A stretch of 64,000 nucleotides of DNA from contig NZ_QPIE01000001.1 in assembly GCF_003336205.1 (NCBI RefSeq), positions 310,001-374,000 on the forward strand, written 5' to 3'. The translations under genes and the position numbers were made by a program. The notes under the pieces are model-generated. The model was not told the DNA's origin. It saw only the letters and a program-made list of their open reading frames with translations, and searched no databases. Origin of the DNA: Chryseobacterium lacus. GTDB taxonomy: Bacteria > Bacteroidota > Bacteroidia > Flavobacteriales > Weeksellaceae. This document shows, one piece after another, positions 63,412-64,000 of this stretch (position 1 is its first letter; each line of letters begins with the position of its first letter).

Positions 63412-64000
63412 TGATTCCTCTGTATTTTAAAATTCCATAAACACCTAATGCAGCAATAGACAAAACAACGGATTCGATTAAAGTATCAAATCCCCTAAAA
63501 TCCACCAAAATCACATTAACCACGTTCTTCCCCTTTGCCAAGATATAAGCGTTTTCTGCATAAAAATGACTGATTTCCTTGCTGGCTGGATACACCAGCG
63601 ACTGCAAAGTAATGAGCATAATTAAAGTACCAAAACTCAATGAAATCACGGCATCACGGAAAATAATTTTTTTATTTCTGAATGGAAGAAATCCTGGTAG
63701 TTTGAACAAAACCAAAACAAATAAAACCACCGTCAGCGTATCGATGGCGAACTGTGTCATCGCCAGATCGGGCGCACCATAAAACACAAAAATCAGACAG
63801 AGACAGTATCCGATAACACCCAGACTCGCAATTGCGGTCAACCTAGAAGTCGTTTTGAGCGTGTAAAAAATAGAAACCAGAATAATGATAAAAAACGTTA
63901 ATTCGTAAATACTGAAACCCGATAAATCTTCTGTAATCAATTGTAAAGGAACCGTAGTAATCAAACGGTAGCCCACCAATCCGGTTATGAATAGAATAAT
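63395..64000 (-). CDS. mrpA: Mrp Na+/H+ antiporter subunit A, C-terminal part (5' end outside window)
   Basis: The frame is open to the window end, with 201 residues visible. They hold the DUF4040 region typical of the MrpA C-terminus (YCLCLIFVFYGAPDLAMTQFAIDTLTVVLFVLVLF) and the final MbhE-like segment (NVVNVILVDFRGFDTLIESVVLSIAALGVYGI). The NuoL-like N-terminal part lies beyond 64000, so the apparent TTG start at 63979 is not a real start. It ends by overlapping mrpB by 17 bases. Confidence 0.92.
   Translation of the reverse strand: MILFITGLVGYRLITTVPLQLITEDLSGFSIYELTFFIIILVSIFYTLKTTSRLTAIASLGVIGYCLCLIFVFYGAPDLAMTQFAIDTLTVVLFVLVLFKLPGFLPFRNKKIIFRDAVISLSFGTLIMLITLQSLVYPASKEISHFYAENAYILAKGKNVVNVILVDFRGFDTLIESVVLSIAALGVYGILKYRGINEEAD

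Noticed and set aside
63395-63979. Complete 194-residue gene starting at 63979
   Set aside because: The start would be TTG inside an open frame that continues to the window end, and the protein is the C-terminus of MrpA.

Overview
The window is a stretch of chromosome from a member of the Flavobacteriia, most likely the Chryseobacterium/Kaistella/Epilithonimonas group of the Weeksellaceae. The signs are low G+C with A-rich, Shine-Dalgarno-poor start regions, repeated Bacteroidetes-type -7 elements (TAnnTTTG), a bTHX ribosomal protein, an extended NusB, bacillithiol synthesis (BshB1), a three-subunit succinate dehydrogenase with a di-heme cytochrome b, and many DUF families typical of Bacteroidetes. 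The genus is inferred from overall resemblance, not from a search. I see no insertion sequence, prophage, CRISPR array or rRNA, and one tRNA.

Layout. 1-5000: the 5' part of a lipid-anchored thioredoxin-fold protein with no active-site cysteines, then sdhCAB. 5.1-12.1 kb: aspS, bTHX, DUF937, DUF2480, lpxB, comEC and a PUR-alpha-like protein. 12.2-15.9 kb: an ABC exporter, divergent nusB-DUF1573 lipoprotein-yajC, and tRNA-His. 15.9-22.5 kb: bshB1, then a minus-strand cluster exbB-exbD-exbD-tonB, a small membrane protein, a PstS-like lipoprotein and a TPR protein. 22.8-34.7 kb: leuS, an M3 peptidase, a secreted regulatory-domain protein, two copies of an uncharacterised exported family around trmB and tsf, accA and gltX. 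34.8-41.2 kb: a surface-glycan region with a GT90 gene and a cupin on the plus strand, facing a tightly coupled minus-strand operon rocD-DUF5672-three glycosyltransferase-like genes. 41.4-45.4 kb: accBC, rpmF, DUF177 and pdxA. 45.5-54.7 kb: ribE-histidine kinase-tRNA methyltransferase, ftsE, rpmH, nrnA, a hydrolase, and tilS-dsbD. 54.8-59.8 kb: an OmpA lipoprotein, an O-methyltransferase, an NlpC/P60 protein lacking its catalytic cysteine, DUF1648, waaA and two lipocalin-like lipoproteins. 60-64 kb: a Mrp Na+/H+ antiporter operon (mrpG back to a partial mrpA).

Most of the window is housekeeping. Envelope work recurs: lpxB and waaA (lipid A/Kdo), the glycan cluster, TonB energisation, OmpA, DsbD and many lipoproteins. 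The best candidates for little-described biology are the ExbB-ExbD-ExbD-TonB/PstS-like/TPR cluster, the rocD-coupled glycosyltransferase operon, two apparent pseudo-enzymes (a thioredoxin fold with WSPYI and an NlpC/P60 with DAS for DCS), and the duplicated exported family at 28.9 and 31.6 kb. Five promoters with both -33 TTG and -7 elements separated by 18-19 bases were found by eye and help decide several starts.
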